Assembly (NCBI GenBank): GCA_003518885.1 | Contig: DOXU01000060.1 | Span: forward strand, 1-6,497 | Direction of reading: 5' to 3' | DNA: 6,497 bases | DNA from: Oscillospiraceae bacterium | GTDB lineage: Bacteria; Bacillota; Clostridia; Oscillospirales; Ethanoligenentaceae | Part shown: piece by piece, positions 5,743 through 6,497 of the stretch | Numbering within the stretch: position 1 is the stretch's first letter | Layout: each line of letters begins with the position of its first letter | The notes under the pieces: model-generated | The model's database searches: none | Seen by the model: only the letters and a program-made list of their open reading frames with translations | Told to the model about the DNA's origin: nothing | Position numbers and translations under genes: made by a program

Positions 5743-5950
5743 ACAAATCAAAATTCAAACCCCTTTTATCAAATTAGAACAATTATTAAAACTTGTAGGA
5801 ACATTTCCAACAGGTGGAGCTTGTAAAGAAGCCATCCAACAAGGGGATGTTGTGGTGAATGGAACAATTTGCCTATTACGCGGAAAAAAGTTGCATATTG
5901 GAGACAAGGTCACCTATTTTCACAATACTTGGGAGATTATCAAACCATGA
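5735..5950 (+). CDS. yaaA: Small S4-domain RNA-binding protein YaaA
   Basis: A 71-residue protein made almost wholly of an S4-type RNA-binding fold: FIKLEQLLKLVGTFPTGG (11-28), CKEAIQQGDVVVNG (30-43), LRGKKLHIGDKV (48-59). Such a protein between dnaN and recF is the standard YaaA of Firmicutes. Its role is not well defined, and RNA or ribosome binding is inferred from the fold. The ATG at 5735 lies inside dnaN (8-nt overlap) with only a weak AGG at 5722, so translation probably depends on ribosomes finishing dnaN. Its stop overlaps the recF start as ATGA. Confidence 0.93.
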   Translation: MLEQIKIQTPFIKLEQLLKLVGTFPTGGACKEAIQQGDVVVNGTICLLRGKKLHIGDKVTYFHNTWEIIKP

Positions 5951-6497
5951 GAGTGGATCAGCTTTCTTTGAAAAATTTCCGGAATTTGGACCCCATCGTT
6001 TTAAAAATGGATCCTCATCTCAATATTTTTCATGGACAGAATGCACAAGGAAAGACAAATCTTCTAGAATCAATCTGGATGTTTACAGGTTTTCATAGTT
6101 TTCGAAATGCTAAAGATAAAGAGATTATCCAATTTGGTAAGCCAATTACTAAGGCGGAAATATCTTTTGAGGCGTCTAATCGACAACAGGAGGCCTCTAT
6201 TACACTAGGAAAAAATCAAAAAGTTTATCAACTAAATCAAGTCACGCTTCAAAGTCAAACAGATTTATCAGGAGAATTTTGTGCCGTTATTTTTTCGCCA
6301 GAACATCTTTCGTTGGTTAAGGATGGACCGTTAGCAAGGCGCAATTTTTTAGATAATGCAATTTTTCCCTTACACCCACGCCATGCAGCTATTCTTTCTG
6401 CCTATCGAAAAACATTGATTCAGCGGAATGCTTTATTAAAAGATATTCCACATCATCCAGAGCTTTTGGATACATTGGATATTTGGGTTGAACGGTT
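5947..6497 (+). CDS. recF: DNA repair/recombination protein RecF, N-terminal half
   Basis: RecF is an SMC-like ATPase that, with RecO and RecR, loads RecA at single-strand gaps. The frame runs open from the ATG at 5947 to the window edge, giving 183 residues of a usual 360-370. MRVDQLSLKNFRNL is the family N-terminus. Walker A is GQNAQGKT (30-37), followed by NLLESIWMF. FSPEHLSLVKDGPLARRNFLD (116-136) is the conserved RecF block. The signature and Walker B motifs lie beyond the edge. The start overlaps the yaaA stop by 4 nt, and GGGAG at 5931-5935 is a plausible but distant Shine-Dalgarno sequence (11 nt). No frameshift is seen in the visible part. Confidence 0.97.
   Translation, partial: MRVDQLSLKNFRNLDPIVLKMDPHLNIFHGQNAQGKTNLLESIWMFTGFHSFRNAKDKEIIQFGKPITKAEISFEASNRQQEASITLGKNQKVYQLNQVTLQSQTDLSGEFCAVIFSPEHLSLVKDGPLARRNFLDNAIFPLHPRHAAILSAYRKTLIQRNALLKDIPHHPELLDTLDIWVER

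Noticed and set aside
5859..6098. Plus-strand 79-residue frame over the yaaA-recF junction
   Set aside because: It is a shadow of two clearly coding frames. The true gene is recF from 5947, which runs off the window.
161..6497. Search for CRISPR arrays, insertion sequences, tRNA/rRNA genes, riboswitches or an accessory island
   Set aside because: None seen. The order is fully explained by the conserved Firmicute origin region, with no inserted or foreign-looking genes.

Overview
This is the chromosomal replication-origin region of a low-to-moderate GC Firmicute, most likely a member of the Clostridia. The gene order is the classic one: khpB/jag, yidC, yidD, rnpA and rpmH leftward, then dnaA, dnaN, yaaA and recF rightward. 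The sequence style of RnpA and L34, a YidC without a lipoprotein signal, and a short Jag linker would fit an Oscillospirales-like gut anaerobe. That placement is an inference and is weaker than the phylum-level call. All complete genes look intact, and both edge genes are cut.

Left end (1-160): this is not trustworthy genomic DNA. Positions 53-122 align without gaps to a mutated Illumina P5 + i5 index + Nextera Read 1 + mosaic-end adapter, and 128-160 is a second, better preserved Nextera Read 1 + mosaic-end copy. Genomic sequence starts at about 161, inside khpB. The apparent C-terminus of that protein is therefore adapter translation.

Leftward operon (161-2577, minus strand): a near-perfect sigma-A promoter (TTGACA, 18 bp, TATAAT) drives rpmH. 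A hairpin with a U-rich tail sits between rpmH and rnpA and probably reduces read-through. After it come rnpA, yidD (4-nt stop/start overlap), yidC and khpB. This set makes ribosomal protein L34, the RNase P protein, and the YidC/YidD membrane-insertion machinery with its RNA-binding partner.

Origin: the two gene-free stretches flanking dnaA (2513-2981 and 4323-4632) both carry DnaA-box-like 9-mers, giving a bipartite oriC. The downstream half has a run of same-strand YTTTCCACN boxes, then a short GC-rich step, DnaA-trio-like CTA repeats and an 89% A+T tract. This matches the order of the basal unwinding element of Bacillus subtilis. The same half is strikingly poor in G on the plus strand.

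Rightward genes (2982-6497, plus strand): dnaA (initiator), dnaN (sliding clamp), yaaA (small S4-domain protein) and recF (cut by the right edge). The last three overlap one another by 8 and 4 nt and are probably translationally coupled.

I found no previously undescribed system. The most notable items are the origin architecture (trio element, phased CCGG sites, strand asymmetry) and the adapter chimera at the left edge.
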